NCBI GenBank assembly: GCA_002394365.1
Contig: DGTQ01000024.1
Coordinates: forward strand, 32,362 to 87,207
DNA length: 54,846 bases
Direction: 5' to 3'
DNA from: Prevotellaceae bacterium UBA4332
GTDB taxonomy: Bacteria; Bacteroidota; Bacteroidia; Bacteroidales; Bacteroidaceae
This document shows, in pieces, positions 1-8,259 of this stretch. The notes under the pieces were generated by a model. That model had not been told where the DNA came from and did not search any database. It saw only the letters and a program-made list of their open reading frames with translations. Made by a program: the position numbers and the translations under genes. Numbering within the stretch: position 1 is the stretch's first letter; the number at the start of each line of letters is the position of its first letter.

Positions 1-1388
1 TCGAGGTGAAGCTCACCCATACCTGAGATAACGGTCTGACCAGACTGCTCGTCAGTACGAACGGTGAATGTTGGGTCCTCCTCGGCGAGCTTAGCAAGAC
101 CGTTGTCAAGCTTAGCAATATCAGCCTGAGACTTTGGCTCAACGGCGATAGAGATAACGGTGTCAGGGAAAGTCATTGACTCCAGCACGATTGGGTGAGC
201 CTCATCACAGAGGGTATCACCAGTGCGGATATCCTTGAAACCTACGCCAGAACCTATATCACCAGCAGAGATTACGTCAACAGGGTTCTGCTTGTTAGAG
301 TGCATCTGGAAGAGGCGGCTTACGCGCTCCTTCTTGCCGGAACGTGGGTTGTAAACGTATGAACCAGCCTCAATCTTACCTGAGTAAACACGGAAGAACA
401 CGAGACGGCCAACGTATGGGTCGGTAGCAATCTTGAATGCGAGAGCTGCTGTAGGCTCGTTCTCAGATGGCTTACGGTCCTCTTCCTCGTCGGTGTTAGG
501 GTTGGTACCTACGATGTTCTCTGTATCCATTGGTGAAGGGAGCAGAGCACATACATAGTCGAGCATTGTCTGAACGCCCTTGTTCTTGAATGAAGAACCA
601 CAGAGCATAGGCACACACTCGAGTGCTATGGTACCCTTGCGGATTGCAGCAATGATTTCCTCCTCGGTGATTGTTGATGGGTCCTCGAAGTACTTCTCCA
701 TGAGAGAGTCGTCGAAGTTTGCTGCAGACTCAAGGAGCTTGTCGCGCCATTCGTTGCACTCGTCAACGAGGTCAGCAGGTATCTCCTCTATGTCATACTC
801 TGCGCCCATTGTCTCATCGTGCCACAGGATAGCCTTCATTTTGATGAGGTCAACAAGACCCTTGAAGGTCTCCTCTGCACCGATAGGCACACAGAGAGGT
901 ATTGGGTTGGCACCCAGAACGTCCTTCATCTGCTGTACTACGTCGAAGAAGTTGGCACCAGAACGGTCCATCTTGTTAACGTAGCCGATACGAGGAACGT
1001 TGTACTTGTCAGCCTGACGCCAAACGGTCTCAGACTGTGGCTCAACGCCACCAACGGCACAGTATGTAGCAACAGCGCCATCGAGCACACGCAGAGAACG
1101 CTCTACCTCAGCGGTGAAGTCAACGTGTCCCGGAGTGTCGATGAGGTTAATCTTATACTGCTGGTTGTTGTAGTTCCAGAAACATGTAGTAGCGGCAGAA
1201 GTGATGGTGATACCACGCTCCTGCTCCTGCTCCATCCAGTCCATTGTTGCACCACCTTCGTGCACCTCACCAATCTTGTGAGTCTTACCTGTATAGAAGA
1301 GGATACGCTCTGATGTTGTTGTCTTACCGGCATCGATATGAGCCATGATACCGATGTTTCTTGTCAAATGCAAATCGTGCTTAGCCAT
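1..1388 (-). CDS. fusA: Elongation factor G, N-terminal part (cut by window edge)
   Basis: Translational GTPase that drives ribosomal translocation after peptide bond formation. The 462 visible residues carry the full G domain: P-loop AHIDAGKTTT near residue 16, switch I RGITITSAATT, DTPGHVDF and NKMD, then the start of domain II. The ATG at 1388 gives MAKHDLHLTRNIGIMAHID, the usual family N-terminus. The C-terminal third lies beyond base 1. It is the last visible gene of the rpsL-rpsG-fusA string and lies 40 bases after rpsG, so it is probably cotranscribed from the promoter upstream of rpsL. Identification is secure; only the truncation by the window limits it. Confidence 0.97.
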   Translation of the reverse strand, partial: MAKHDLHLTRNIGIMAHIDAGKTTTSERILFYTGKTHKIGEVHEGGATMDWMEQEQERGITITSAATTCFWNYNNQQYKINLIDTPGHVDFTAEVERSLRVLDGAVATYCAVGGVEPQSETVWRQADKYNVPRIGYVNKMDRSGANFFDVVQQMKDVLGANPIPLCVPIGAEETFKGLVDLIKMKAILWHDETMGAEYDIEEIPADLVDECNEWRDKLLESAANFDDSLMEKYFEDPSTITEEEIIAAIRKGTIALECVPMLCGSSFKNKGVQTMLDYVCALLPSPMDTENIVGTNPNTDEEEDRKPSENEPTAALAFKIATDPYVGRLVFFRVYSGKIEAGSYVYNPRSGKKERVSRLFQMHSNKQNPVDVISAGDIGSGVGFKDIRTGDTLCDEAHPIVLESMTFPDTVISIAVEPKSQADIAKLDNGLAKLAEEDPTFTVRTDEQSGQTVISGMGELHL

Positions 1389-1428
1389 AATCTAATTGTG
1401 AATTTTGAATTATGAATTATGAATTAGA

Positions 1429-1905
1429 TTAGAAGCGGAAATGTGCGAATGCACGGTTAGCCTCAGCCATGCGGTGCATGTCCTCCTTACGCTTGAAGGC
1501 ACCACCCTGGTTGTTGTATGCGTCCATAATCTCTGCTGCGAGCTTCTCAGACATGCCCTTACCACCGCGCTTGCGAGCGAATGCGATGAGGTTCTTCATT
1601 GCTACAGACTCCTTACGGTCAGGACGAATCTCTGTTGGAACCTGGAATGTAGCACCACCGATACGACGGCTCTTAACCTCTACGTGTGGGGTAACATTGT
1701 CGAGTGCCTGCTTCCAAATCTCGAGAGCTGGCTTCTCCTCGCTCTTCATCTTCTCACCTACAGTCTCGAGGGCACCATAGAAAATCTCGTAAGAGATGTT
1801 CTTCTTGCCGTCATACATCAGGTGGTTAACGAACTTTGAAACTTTCTTGTCGTTGAAGACGGGATCTGGCAGGATCACACGCTTCTTTGGTTTTGCTTTT
1901 CTCAT
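1429..1905 (-). CDS. rpsG: 30S ribosomal protein S7
   Basis: Primary 16S rRNA-binding protein that nucleates assembly of the 30S head and lies at the E site. At 158 residues it has the usual length and shows the family signatures MRKAKPKKR at the N-terminus, VNHLMYDGKK, and GGATFQVPTEIRPDR in the middle. It lies between rpsL and fusA in standard str-operon order. The gap to rpsL (about 180 bases) is filled by an inverted repeat built from a seven-base unit. The gap to fusA also contains a short repeat of the type gaattat. Confidence 0.98.
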   Translation of the reverse strand: MRKAKPKKRVILPDPVFNDKKVSKFVNHLMYDGKKNISYEIFYGALETVGEKMKSEEKPALEIWKQALDNVTPHVEVKSRRIGGATFQVPTEIRPDRKESVAMKNLIAFARKRGGKGMSEKLAAEIMDAYNNQGGAFKRKEDMHRMAEANRAFAHFRF

Positions 1906-1988
1906 TTTTTGTTTTTAATGAAATGTGGTTGTTGTTAAGTTACTTGGTCTTCAACGCTCCCTCTGGAACATTTACTCAACCGGAGATA

Positions 1989-2088
1989 TTCAGTTCACAA
2001 TTCATAGTTCACAGTTCACAGTTTTCTTACCTTTAATCGGGCTTAACCAACTATAAACTGTGAACTGTGAACTGTAAACTGCGAACTA
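1989..2088. repeat. Heptamer-based inverted repeat between rpsL and rpsG
   Basis: Two arms made of the seven-base unit cagttca/tgaactg face each other. Bases 2006-2024 are the exact reverse complement of 2055-2073 (19 bp), with about 30 bases between. The same unit recurs at 24.83-24.96 kb and 25.66-25.70 kb. Transcribed, it would form a strong hairpin inside the str operon without ending it in a clear T-run. Its role is unknown. Confidence 0.85.
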
Positions 2089-2469
2089 TTTCTTAGCAGC
2101 CTTAGGACGCTTAGCACCATACTTGGAGCGGCGCTGAGTGCGGCTTGCTACGCCAGCGGTATCAAGAGTACCGCGAACGATGTGATAACGTACACCTGGA
2201 AGGTCCTTTACACGACCGCCACGAACGAGCACGATAGAGTGCTCCTGCAGGTTGTGTCCCTCTCCTGGGATGTACGAGTTAACTTCTTTTGAGTTCGTCA
2301 GACGAACACGGGCTACTTTACGCATAGCCGAATTAGGCTTCTTAGGGGTAGTTGTATACACACGCACACATACACCGCGACGCTGTGGACATGATTCCAG
2401 AGCTGGTGACTTTGACTTGTCTACAAGTACCTTTCTGCCTTTTCTTACCAATTGTTGAATTGTAGGCAT
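2086..2469 (-). CDS. rpsL: 30S ribosomal protein S12
   Basis: Decoding-site protein of the small subunit. It has 127 residues, starts MPTIQQLVRKGR and contains the conserved TTPKKPNSAMRKVARVRL segment and the LPGVRYHIVRG loop. The lysine in PKKPNSA, the usual site of streptomycin-resistance mutations, is the wild-type residue. It is the first gene of the str operon here, with a TACCTTTG -7 box about 110 bases upstream of the ATG. Confidence 0.98.
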   Translation of the reverse strand: MPTIQQLVRKGRKVLVDKSKSPALESCPQRRGVCVRVYTTTPKKPNSAMRKVARVRLTNSKEVNSYIPGEGHNLQEHSIVLVRGGRVKDLPGVRYHIVRGTLDTAGVASRTQRRSKYGAKRPKAAKK

Positions 2470-2576
2470 TTTGTTAATTGTTTTTGATTATTATTTATAT
2501 TATTTTATTTGTATTCAACGCGTTATGTGGCATGCCAATATGCAGGCACACCTCGCCTTTTGAGCGAAATCGGGTG

Positions 2577-2584
2577 CAAAGGTA
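2577..2584 (-). promoter_or_regulatory. Bacteroidetes -7 box of the str operon
   Basis: TACCTTTG on the minus strand fits the TAnnTTTG -7 consensus of the Bacteroidetes primary sigma factor. No clear TTTG element lies 19-20 bases upstream. Expected to transcribe rpsL-rpsG-fusA. Confidence 0.6.
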
Positions 2585-2711
2585 CTACTTTTTCCCGAAT
2601 TGACCTAATATATATAGGGGAAACAGGAGCGACAACACTCTATATTATGCTTTTTTAACATTCTCTTTTCTCTTTTAACTCGACTTCCTTGCCTGCAGAC
2701 ATGAAAAACTA

Positions 2712-2719
2712 TATCTTTG
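2712..2719 (+). promoter_or_regulatory. -7 box upstream of guaD
   Basis: TATCTTTG fits TAnnTTTG, with TTGCC about 20 bases upstream as a weak -33 element. It lies about 90 bases before the guaD start. Confidence 0.55.
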
Positions 2720-2810
2720 CACCGTATTTAGCAATATAAACACTAACACGAACACGCCATATTATATATAATAAGGTGTAGCATATTAAGAAACAAACCC
2801 ACTTTCTTGT

Positions 2811-3281
2811 ATGGAAGACAACAACAAATTCATGCAGCGAGCCATAAGCCTGAGCATCGAAAACGTAGATAAAGGCGGAGGACCATTCGGTGCCGTCATA
2901 GTAAAAGACAGCGAAATCATAGCCGAAGGTGCCAACCGAGTTACCCCAGACTGCGACCCTACTGCCCACGCAGAGGTAAACGCCATAAGGGCAGCATGCC
3001 AGAAACTGCACGACTTCAAGCTCTCTGGCTGCACAATCTATACTTCATGCGAACCTTGCCCCATGTGCCTCAGCGCTATCTACTGGGCTGGGATAGACAA
3101 GATATACTATGCCAACACAAAGAAAGACGCCGAGTCCATAGGTTTTAGTGACAACTTCATCTATCAGGAACTGGGCAAGCCCCTCGCTGAACGTGCTATC
3201 CCCATGCGACCACTCATGCGCCACGAAGCACAGCAGGCCTTCCGCAACTGGAGCAACAAGGAAGACAAACAGGAGTATTGA
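2811..3281 (+). CDS. guaD: Guanine deaminase, cytidine-deaminase fold
   Basis: Hydrolyses guanine to xanthine and ammonia in purine salvage. The 156-residue protein has the zinc site of the CDA fold: HAEV (zinc His plus proton-shuttling Glu) and PCPMC (two zinc Cys). The length and the C-terminal region (FIYQELGKPLAERAIPM, then a final EY) match the Bacillus GuaD type rather than TadA tRNA adenosine deaminase, whose C-terminus differs. It stands alone, with its own -7 box upstream and a tandem-repeat array just after the stop. A decayed fragment of a second guaD-like gene lies 1 kb downstream. Confidence 0.9.
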   Translation: MEDNNKFMQRAISLSIENVDKGGGPFGAVIVKDSEIIAEGANRVTPDCDPTAHAEVNAIRAACQKLHDFKLSGCTIYTSCEPCPMCLSAIYWAGIDKIYYANTKKDAESIGFSDNFIYQELGKPLAERAIPMRPLMRHEAQQAFRNWSNKEDKQEY

Positions 3282-3294
3282 TTCAGCCTCCCCT

Positions 3295-3375
3295 TGCTTA
3301 GCAACAGCATCCTATTGCTTAGCAATAGCATCTCCTTGCTCAGCAACAGCATCTCCTTGCTCAGCTTTAGCACTT
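3295..3375. repeat. 21-bp tandem array with palindromic core, 4 units
   Basis: Four imperfect copies with a 21-base period, each with a core of the form ttgctnagcaa (one copy is the perfect palindrome attgcttagcaat). Units abut without spacers. The period is seven codons, so frames across it read as 7-residue repeats, but I see no reason to think it is translated. A second array of the same design but different sequence is at 23.7 kb. Confidence 0.85.
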
Positions 3376-3648
3376 TCTTCCGCCTTTTACGAAAGATACA
3401 TACCCAGTAACACAATCCATTCATCATAAATGAAACTTCTGGATTACATATTTTACTGTGCATATTCTCACTTTAGAAACTTAAAAAACACACCAATGAT
3501 AAGGTAGAGGATTTTATTTTTCACAGAAAATTTGCATCTGAAGTGTCACCTGTCACTAAAACTGCGCAAAACATTGATTATCAGCACAGAAGCCGAGTGA
3601 CAGTAAGTAAAAACGTGTCACTAACTGTCACTAACTGTCATTCTAAGA

Positions 3649-3735
3649 CCAAAACGGGTCGGATTGGTCGCTAAAAGCACGGCTTTTCGATGCAGAAGCA
3701 ATGCTTCTGCATACCAAAACGGGTCGGATTGGTTA
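3649..3735. repeat. Palindrome flanked by 21-bp direct repeats
   Basis: The sequence accaaaacgggtcggattgg(t) occurs twice, at about 3650 and 3714, in the same orientation. Between the copies lie an imperfect hairpin (aaaagc...gctttt) and the palindrome atgcagaag-caatg-cttctgcat. Each flank also begins accaa and ends ttggt. This looks like a small structured intergenic element. Confidence 0.75.
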
Positions 3736-3900
3736 TAGAGGCAAAGCATTGACAAACAGAGGGTAAGCTACAAGAGCTAAAAGCTCAGCCAACAAGGATA
3801 CTTATTAAGGAACAAAGAACTCCAAAAGACAGTCATCTGGCACTGGATAATCAACCAAGCCCTACGAAAAGAAACAGCACCCCCAGCTATAGAGAAAACA

Positions 3901-3936
3901 AATATCCGTGTAAACCTGGTTGTTTACACGGATATT
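3901..3936. terminator. Bidirectional hairpin terminator
   Basis: Perfect 15-bp stem (3901-3915 with 3922-3936) and a 6-base loop, followed by cttttgtt on the plus side. It lies about 30 bases past the stop of the truncated korB fragment, as the terminator at 10.61-10.67 kb does past the intact korB, though the two stems differ in sequence. Confidence 0.75.
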
Positions 3937-3965
3937 CTTTTGTTAGTCTATTTATTCTGCCTATG

Positions 3966-4246
3966 CTTACTTAACCTCCCAGATATCGTTTGTTTCGAGG
4001 AGCTCGGCAAAGTTGTGATACTTCTTTGCTGCCTTTACCTCTTCTATCTGCTGGTTAACTGCATCGTCATAGGTTGGAGCTTCAACGTCGCGAATAACGC
4101 CAAGAGCTACAGGGAAGCCGTCGCCGTTACCCATGAGAGCGAGCTTGAGCTGGAGGGTGTTGTCCTCACAATGAGCATCATGAACGAGGATGTCCTTCTC
4201 CGTAATGCCATTTTCACCTATCTTGACAATCTTCAGGCCAAAGCCT
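3966..4246 (-). pseudogene. 5'-truncated korB fragment (C-terminal ~90 codons)
   Basis: Nearly identical at base level to the 3' end of the intact korB at 10684, clearly closer to it than to the second korB at 45071. It encodes the C-terminus from about KVGENGITEKD through HCEDNTLQLKLALMGNGDGFP to the final ETNDIWEV-K stop. Homology ends abruptly near 4246, where the intact gene continues but this copy joins a guaD-like fragment. With no start codon or TPP-binding part it cannot make an enzyme. The open plus-strand frame over it (from 3940) is an antisense shadow, also seen over intact korB. Confidence 0.9.
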
Positions 4247-4349
4247 TCCTGAGTCTAAGCGCTCAGTTCCTATGCGCCCCATGATGCGCACAGAGGCGTA
4301 GCAGGCATTTCGCGAGTGGCAGGAAAAGGAGGACAAGGTTGAGTATTGA
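4247..4349 (+). pseudogene. 5'-truncated, stop-containing guaD-like fragment
   Basis: In the frame ending at the TGA at 4347-4349 it reads KRSVPMRPMMRTEA, an in-frame TAG, then QAFREWQEKEDKVEY. This aligns without gaps to the GuaD C-terminus ERAIPMRPLMRHEAQQAF...KEDKQEY. The amber codon replaces a Gln codon. It differs from the intact guaD at roughly a third of bases, so it comes from an older copy or a paralog. Its 5' break abuts the break of the korB fragment. Confidence 0.85.
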
Positions 4350-4351
4350 AG

Positions 4352-7300
4352 TTACTTTATAAACTTTTGTCCGTTGCTTATTATCACACCCCTAAAGGCA
4401 TCGGTTACACGCTGTCCGATTGCATTGCATAGATTTTTACCTTTCAACTTCATATTTTGGTCTAAATCCGATATGCCTTGCGAACTTACTTTGTTGATTG
4501 CCGTTACATTTTTGCTAACGAGGTTGATAGTCTGACCTGCTGAGGTGGGTATGTCATAAAGATAGGTGACAGGTAGATTCGTGGCAGGAATCTTTGTCGC
4601 ATCCTTCACCTTCGGAGCAGGCATATTGTATGGCTGGTTGAGCGGATTGGCATTGTTGCCCTCAGCGAGTGTCAGCGGTGTACCGTCAGCCATCATAAGC
4701 GGCTCGTTGGAGCGTATGCGGAGGTTGCCGCCAAGTGTGGATGTCACACTAACCTTTGTCACCCTGCCGAGTGTCCATTCAAGATTTGCTATCTCAAAGC
4801 CGCCACGTGCGCGCAGTCCCTTCACTCTACCCTTGTCCCACGCAGCAGGAAGAGCTGGAAGGAGGTGCACGAAACCTGCATGCGACTGTAGGAGCATCTC
4901 CGCTATGCCGGCACAGCAGCCGAAGTTACCGTCAATCTGGAACGGAGCATGGGCATCAAACATATTTGCGTAGGTTCCACCATTGGGGTCGTTCATCGTG
5001 ATGTTAGGGTCAACGAGTCTCAGTTGGTTCTTGATTATATTCAATGCATGGTCACCGTCAAGCATACGCGCCCACTCACACACCTTCCAGCCCATAGACC
5101 ATCCGCGGGCAGCATCACCTCGTCCTGTCAAAGACTTCAGCACGCCTTGATAGAGTGTCGTATTCTCGTATGGTGACACTTGATTACCAGGATATGCGCC
5201 CCAGAGATGTGACAGGTGGCGGTGTGACGACTTTTCCTTGTCCCAATCCTCCAGCCATTCCTGCACTTGTCCGTACTTGCCTATCATATATGGTGCCAAC
5301 TGCGACTTCAGTGCGTCAAGACTACTTGCGAAGTCTGCATCCTGATTAAGTACGCGCGCTGCCTCTGCTGTGTTCTTCAGTACGTCATACACCATTTGAT
5401 TATCCATCGCCACGCCACCGAAGATGGCACAATTTTGCGTCTTGCCAGCATCATCCGTATATGATGACAAGCCTGGATGGTTCTCTGGTGAGTTGCTCGG
5501 ACAAACCACCATGTAGTTGGTATTGGGGTCTTTGACAAGAAAATCCTGGAAGAACTGTGCACATCCTTTCAGCACAGGATATATCCCTGCAAGGTATTCC
5601 TTGTCGCCAGAAAAGAGATACTTCTCCCACAAGTGTGAGCAGAACCATGCATTACAGGTAGGCCATACGCCGACAGAGTTATTATCTACCGCACCCGTGG
5701 TGCGCCATATATCAGTATTATGATGCAACACCCAACCACGTGCTCCGTACATCTGCTGTGCAGTTTCTGCACCGGTGACAGATACATCTTTCACCATTTC
5801 GATGAATGGATTGTGGCACTCCGACAGATTTGCCACCTCTGCAGCCCAGTAGTTCATCTCCACGTTGATGTTGGTGGTGTATTTTGAGTCCCATGCCGGA
5901 TACTGACGTGCGTTGGGGTTCCATATACCCTGCAGATTGGCAGGCTGTGTGCCGGGTTGTGAAGAACTTATAAGCAGATATCTACCAAACTGGAAGTAGT
6001 TGGCTATAAGTCCTGGGTCGTCAGCATATGTATAGAAATCCCTTATGCGTTGCTCAGTGTCCTTCACATACTGTGTCGTATTTTCACCGAGCTCAAGGCT
6101 TACGCGGTCAAACTGCTCTTTATATTTTGCCGTATGGTCTGCCTCTGTAGTCGCGTAGTCTTTGTTCTTTTCCAGATAGCTGGTGATATAACCACGTGCC
6201 TTTGCCTCAGCGTCACCGCTGATATCATCATAGTCCACGAAATTCGTAGCTGAGGATATTATGATTGTAACAGCATCTGCATCGCTCACCTCTATCATCG
6301 GTGCCGCACTGTTGGCAGCTACTATCCCCTGTCCCATTATCTGGGTGGTGGCAGTACTCTGCGTGCCACCTTCATTTATTACCTTAATGAAAGTGTAGCA
6401 GTTGAGTTTGTTGTCCACGCCCTCCGTCTGTGTCTTTGCCGGAACCAGTGATGCCTCTATCATGCCGTCGGTGGTAATCTTGTTTATTCCGAGTTTCTCC
6501 ATATTGGTTTTTATCGGTGCAGCATAGCTCACGTTGAGGTTCACCTTGCCTGCCTCCGATGCCTCGACGCGCATCACGGTGACATTATCTTCAAACGAAG
6601 TAAATACCTTGCGGGTATATGCGACGTCATCTATCTGATATGATGTCGTAGCAACGGCAGTGGCGAGGTCAAGGTCGCGGACATACGCCTCCGCATCCCG
6701 TGCCTCTGTCTCTGCACCTGCTTCCTCGTCATTGTATCTATGTCCTGGGAAACCTATCAGCACGCATCCTGCCGCCTGATACTGCGCTCCATGCGAGCCT
6801 TGCGACATCCAGTTGGGTATGGCAAGTCTCTGTGCCTCCTCATACTGCTTGTTGAATATCAGTTGTTGCACCTGTGACAATACTGTCTTGGCATTGGCAT
6901 TATAGTTTTTGTTGGGCGACTGTCCCCAGAAAGTGTCTTCATTCAGTTGCAATGTGTCCTTGCACACGCTGCCACTGACCATTGCCCCGAGTCTGCCATT
7001 GCCCAACGGCATAGCTTCCTCCCAATATGCAGCAGGACGGTTGTACCACAGACGGTTCTTGCCGTCAAGCACAGGTAGCGGCACAGGATGTCTCTCTGCC
7101 GTGGTAAACGTGGTGGAATAAGCCGTCGCACACTTGTTGCCTGATAAGTCTGCAAACGAATTTGCAGCTATGGTAAAGGTGTAAGATGTCAGCAGGTCAA
7201 GGGTTTCGTATGCGAATGTCACCTTATTATTATTTATCACGGGCACGATGCTCTGACTCGCATTCGTGGCATTGTTCTTCAGTATTCCCACCGCACCGTC

Positions 7301-8095
7301 TGCTACCACGATGCTCTCGTCAAACACCATGGTAATCTTACCGCTGGTGCTCACCTTCTCTGCACCCTCCGCAGGAGTGACGCTCTTCATTTGCGGACCG
7401 CTGAAGTCATCTGCAAGGATATTGATGTACTTCAGGTTGTAGTTGCTTGTTTTTGTTGCCGACTGTATGAGCATGCGCACTATGAGGCTCTCCTTGTTGT
7501 CAGCATCAAGGGTGTAGGTCTTATCAATATAGGTATTCCAGTGGCTGCCAGAAGTATAGTCTTCCAGGCGCTTCCACGTACTACCTCCGTCAACGGAATA
7601 CACCACGCCGAACTTAGTGCTTGAACTGGAGCCGTCGCCAATGGAGAAGTTCAGTTTTACATTGGAAAGGTTCGTTGTAGGCATCGACACCTCAAAATAT
7701 TGGTCATGCTTTGAACCGTCAGCATAGTCTGTCGCAGCTGTGAAATTATTTGTAGAGGCAGTATTTAGACGCAGCAGGTAGTTGGGATTACTGCCGCTGG
7801 TCGTCAGTTGCCATTTGCCGTTGCTCGTGTGCACCGTAACCTTGCAGTCTTCCTGCGCCAAGCCGCTGGTATTTGGCAAGAAATAGGGCTGTGTCGTCTT
7901 CCACGCCACGTTGGCAAGGGCTTCCCATGCACGGTCGTTGGGAGTGTATGTCACAGTAGAGCCACTATTCGTGCTGTCGTAACCAGTGGTAAACTCCCAA
8001 TGTGCCACGGTTGTCTGGTCAGCATACGCCCTGTTTGCCGCTATGGCAAGCAGACAACATGCGAATGTCTTGAAAAAAATTTTTGTCAGTTTCAT
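4352..8095 (-). CDS. Secreted GH95 alpha-L-fucosidase / galactosidase, multidomain
   Basis: Glycoside hydrolase that removes terminal alpha-1,2-fucose (or alpha-L-galactose) from host or plant glycans. The 1247 residues start with a signal peptide (about 1-25), then a beta-sandwich module to about residue 230, an SbsA-type Ig-like domain (about 235-335) and the GH95 domain from about 345, opening LWYNRPAAYWEEAMPLGNGR. The (alpha/alpha)6 barrel motif NINVEMNYW has MNYW at 747-750; its Asn residues match the pair that activates the water in family members. HHNTDIWRTTG and the HRHLSHLWG motif are also present. The C-terminus (IGQRVTDAFRGVIISNGQKF) resembles a short type IX secretion sorting domain, so surface display or release is likely. 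It is divergent from the sensor/AraC gene at 8260, its probable regulator. Confidence 0.9.
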   Translation of the reverse strand: MKLTKIFFKTFACCLLAIAANRAYADQTTVAHWEFTTGYDSTNSGSTVTYTPNDRAWEALANVAWKTTQPYFLPNTSGLAQEDCKVTVHTSNGKWQLTTSGSNPNYLLRLNTASTNNFTAATDYADGSKHDQYFEVSMPTTNLSNVKLNFSIGDGSSSSTKFGVVYSVDGGSTWKRLEDYTSGSHWNTYIDKTYTLDADNKESLIVRMLIQSATKTSNYNLKYINILADDFSGPQMKSVTPAEGAEKVSTSGKITMVFDESIVVADGAVGILKNNATNASQSIVPVINNNKVTFAYETLDLLTSYTFTIAANSFADLSGNKCATAYSTTFTTAERHPVPLPVLDGKNRLWYNRPAAYWEEAMPLGNGRLGAMVSGSVCKDTLQLNEDTFWGQSPNKNYNANAKTVLSQVQQLIFNKQYEEAQRLAIPNWMSQGSHGAQYQAAGCVLIGFPGHRYNDEEAGAETEARDAEAYVRDLDLATAVATTSYQIDDVAYTRKVFTSFEDNVTVMRVEASEAGKVNLNVSYAAPIKTNMEKLGINKITTDGMIEASLVPAKTQTEGVDNKLNCYTFIKVINEGGTQSTATTQIMGQGIVAANSAAPMIEVSDADAVTIIISSATNFVDYDDISGDAEAKARGYITSYLEKNKDYATTEADHTAKYKEQFDRVSLELGENTTQYVKDTEQRIRDFYTYADDPGLIANYFQFGRYLLISSSQPGTQPANLQGIWNPNARQYPAWDSKYTTNINVEMNYWAAEVANLSECHNPFIEMVKDVSVTGAETAQQMYGARGWVLHHNTDIWRTTGAVDNNSVGVWPTCNAWFCSHLWEKYLFSGDKEYLAGIYPVLKGCAQFFQDFLVKDPNTNYMVVCPSNSPENHPGLSSYTDDAGKTQNCAIFGGVAMDNQMVYDVLKNTAEAARVLNQDADFASSLDALKSQLAPYMIGKYGQVQEWLEDWDKEKSSHRHLSHLWGAYPGNQVSPYENTTLYQGVLKSLTGRGDAARGWSMGWKVCEWARMLDGDHALNIIKNQLRLVDPNITMNDPNGGTYANMFDAHAPFQIDGNFGCCAGIAEMLLQSHAGFVHLLPALPAAWDKGRVKGLRARGGFEIANLEWTLGRVTKVSVTSTLGGNLRIRSNEPLMMADGTPLTLAEGNNANPLNQPYNMPAPKVKDATKIPATNLPVTYLYDIPTSAGQTINLVSKNVTAINKVSSQGISDLDQNMKLKGKNLCNAIGQRVTDAFRGVIISNGQKFIK

Positions 8096-8133
8096 AATTG
8101 TAAATATTGTTTAGGTTTACGTTTTTACCGCTG

Positions 8134-8141
8134 CAAAGTTA
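8134..8141 (-). promoter_or_regulatory. -7 box of the GH95 gene
   Basis: TAACTTTG on the minus strand, about 40 bases upstream of the start at 8095. The divergent spacer also holds repeated gtcaa/ttgac-like half sites (8173-8210, such as aggtcaaaaatgact) that could bind the adjacent AraC-type regulator. Confidence 0.6.
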
Positions 8142-8226
8142 TTCATTATATGTAGCAGGAAAATAAAAAAACAAGTCAACAGTCAAAAAAAACAGGTCAA
8201 AAATGACTGAAGTGGTAAAAAAATAC

Positions 8227-8234
8227 TACCTTTG
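8227..8234 (+). promoter_or_regulatory. -7 box of the sensor/AraC gene
   Basis: TACCTTTG on the plus strand, 25 bases before the ATG at 8260. The gtcaa-type half sites lie immediately upstream, between the two divergent promoters, consistent with shared control. Confidence 0.6.
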
Positions 8235-8259
8235 CGGTAAAATTACAACTGAACCATAA

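Larger units (their letters stand above)
2470..2810. other. Divergent intergenic region between rpsL and guaD
   Basis: About 340 bases without a gene. It carries a -7 box in each direction (2577-2584 minus, 2712-2719 plus) and no other feature I can support. An untranslated leader of about 100 bases precedes rpsL. Confidence 0.7.
3282..3900. other. Geneless repeat-rich stretch after guaD
   Basis: No credible gene. From left to right it holds a 21-bp tandem array (3295-3375), three tandem copies of ctgtcactaa-like units near 3618-3642, and a palindrome flanked by a 21-bp direct repeat (3649-3735). The remainder to the terminator at 3901 shows nothing recognisable. Confidence 0.7.

Noticed and set aside
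3295..3375. CRISPR-like array after guaD
   Set aside because: Units abut directly with no unique spacers.
3940..4284. Open plus-strand frame of 114 codons
   Set aside because: Antisense shadow of the truncated korB fragment. The same frame appears over the intact korB at 10663-11118.
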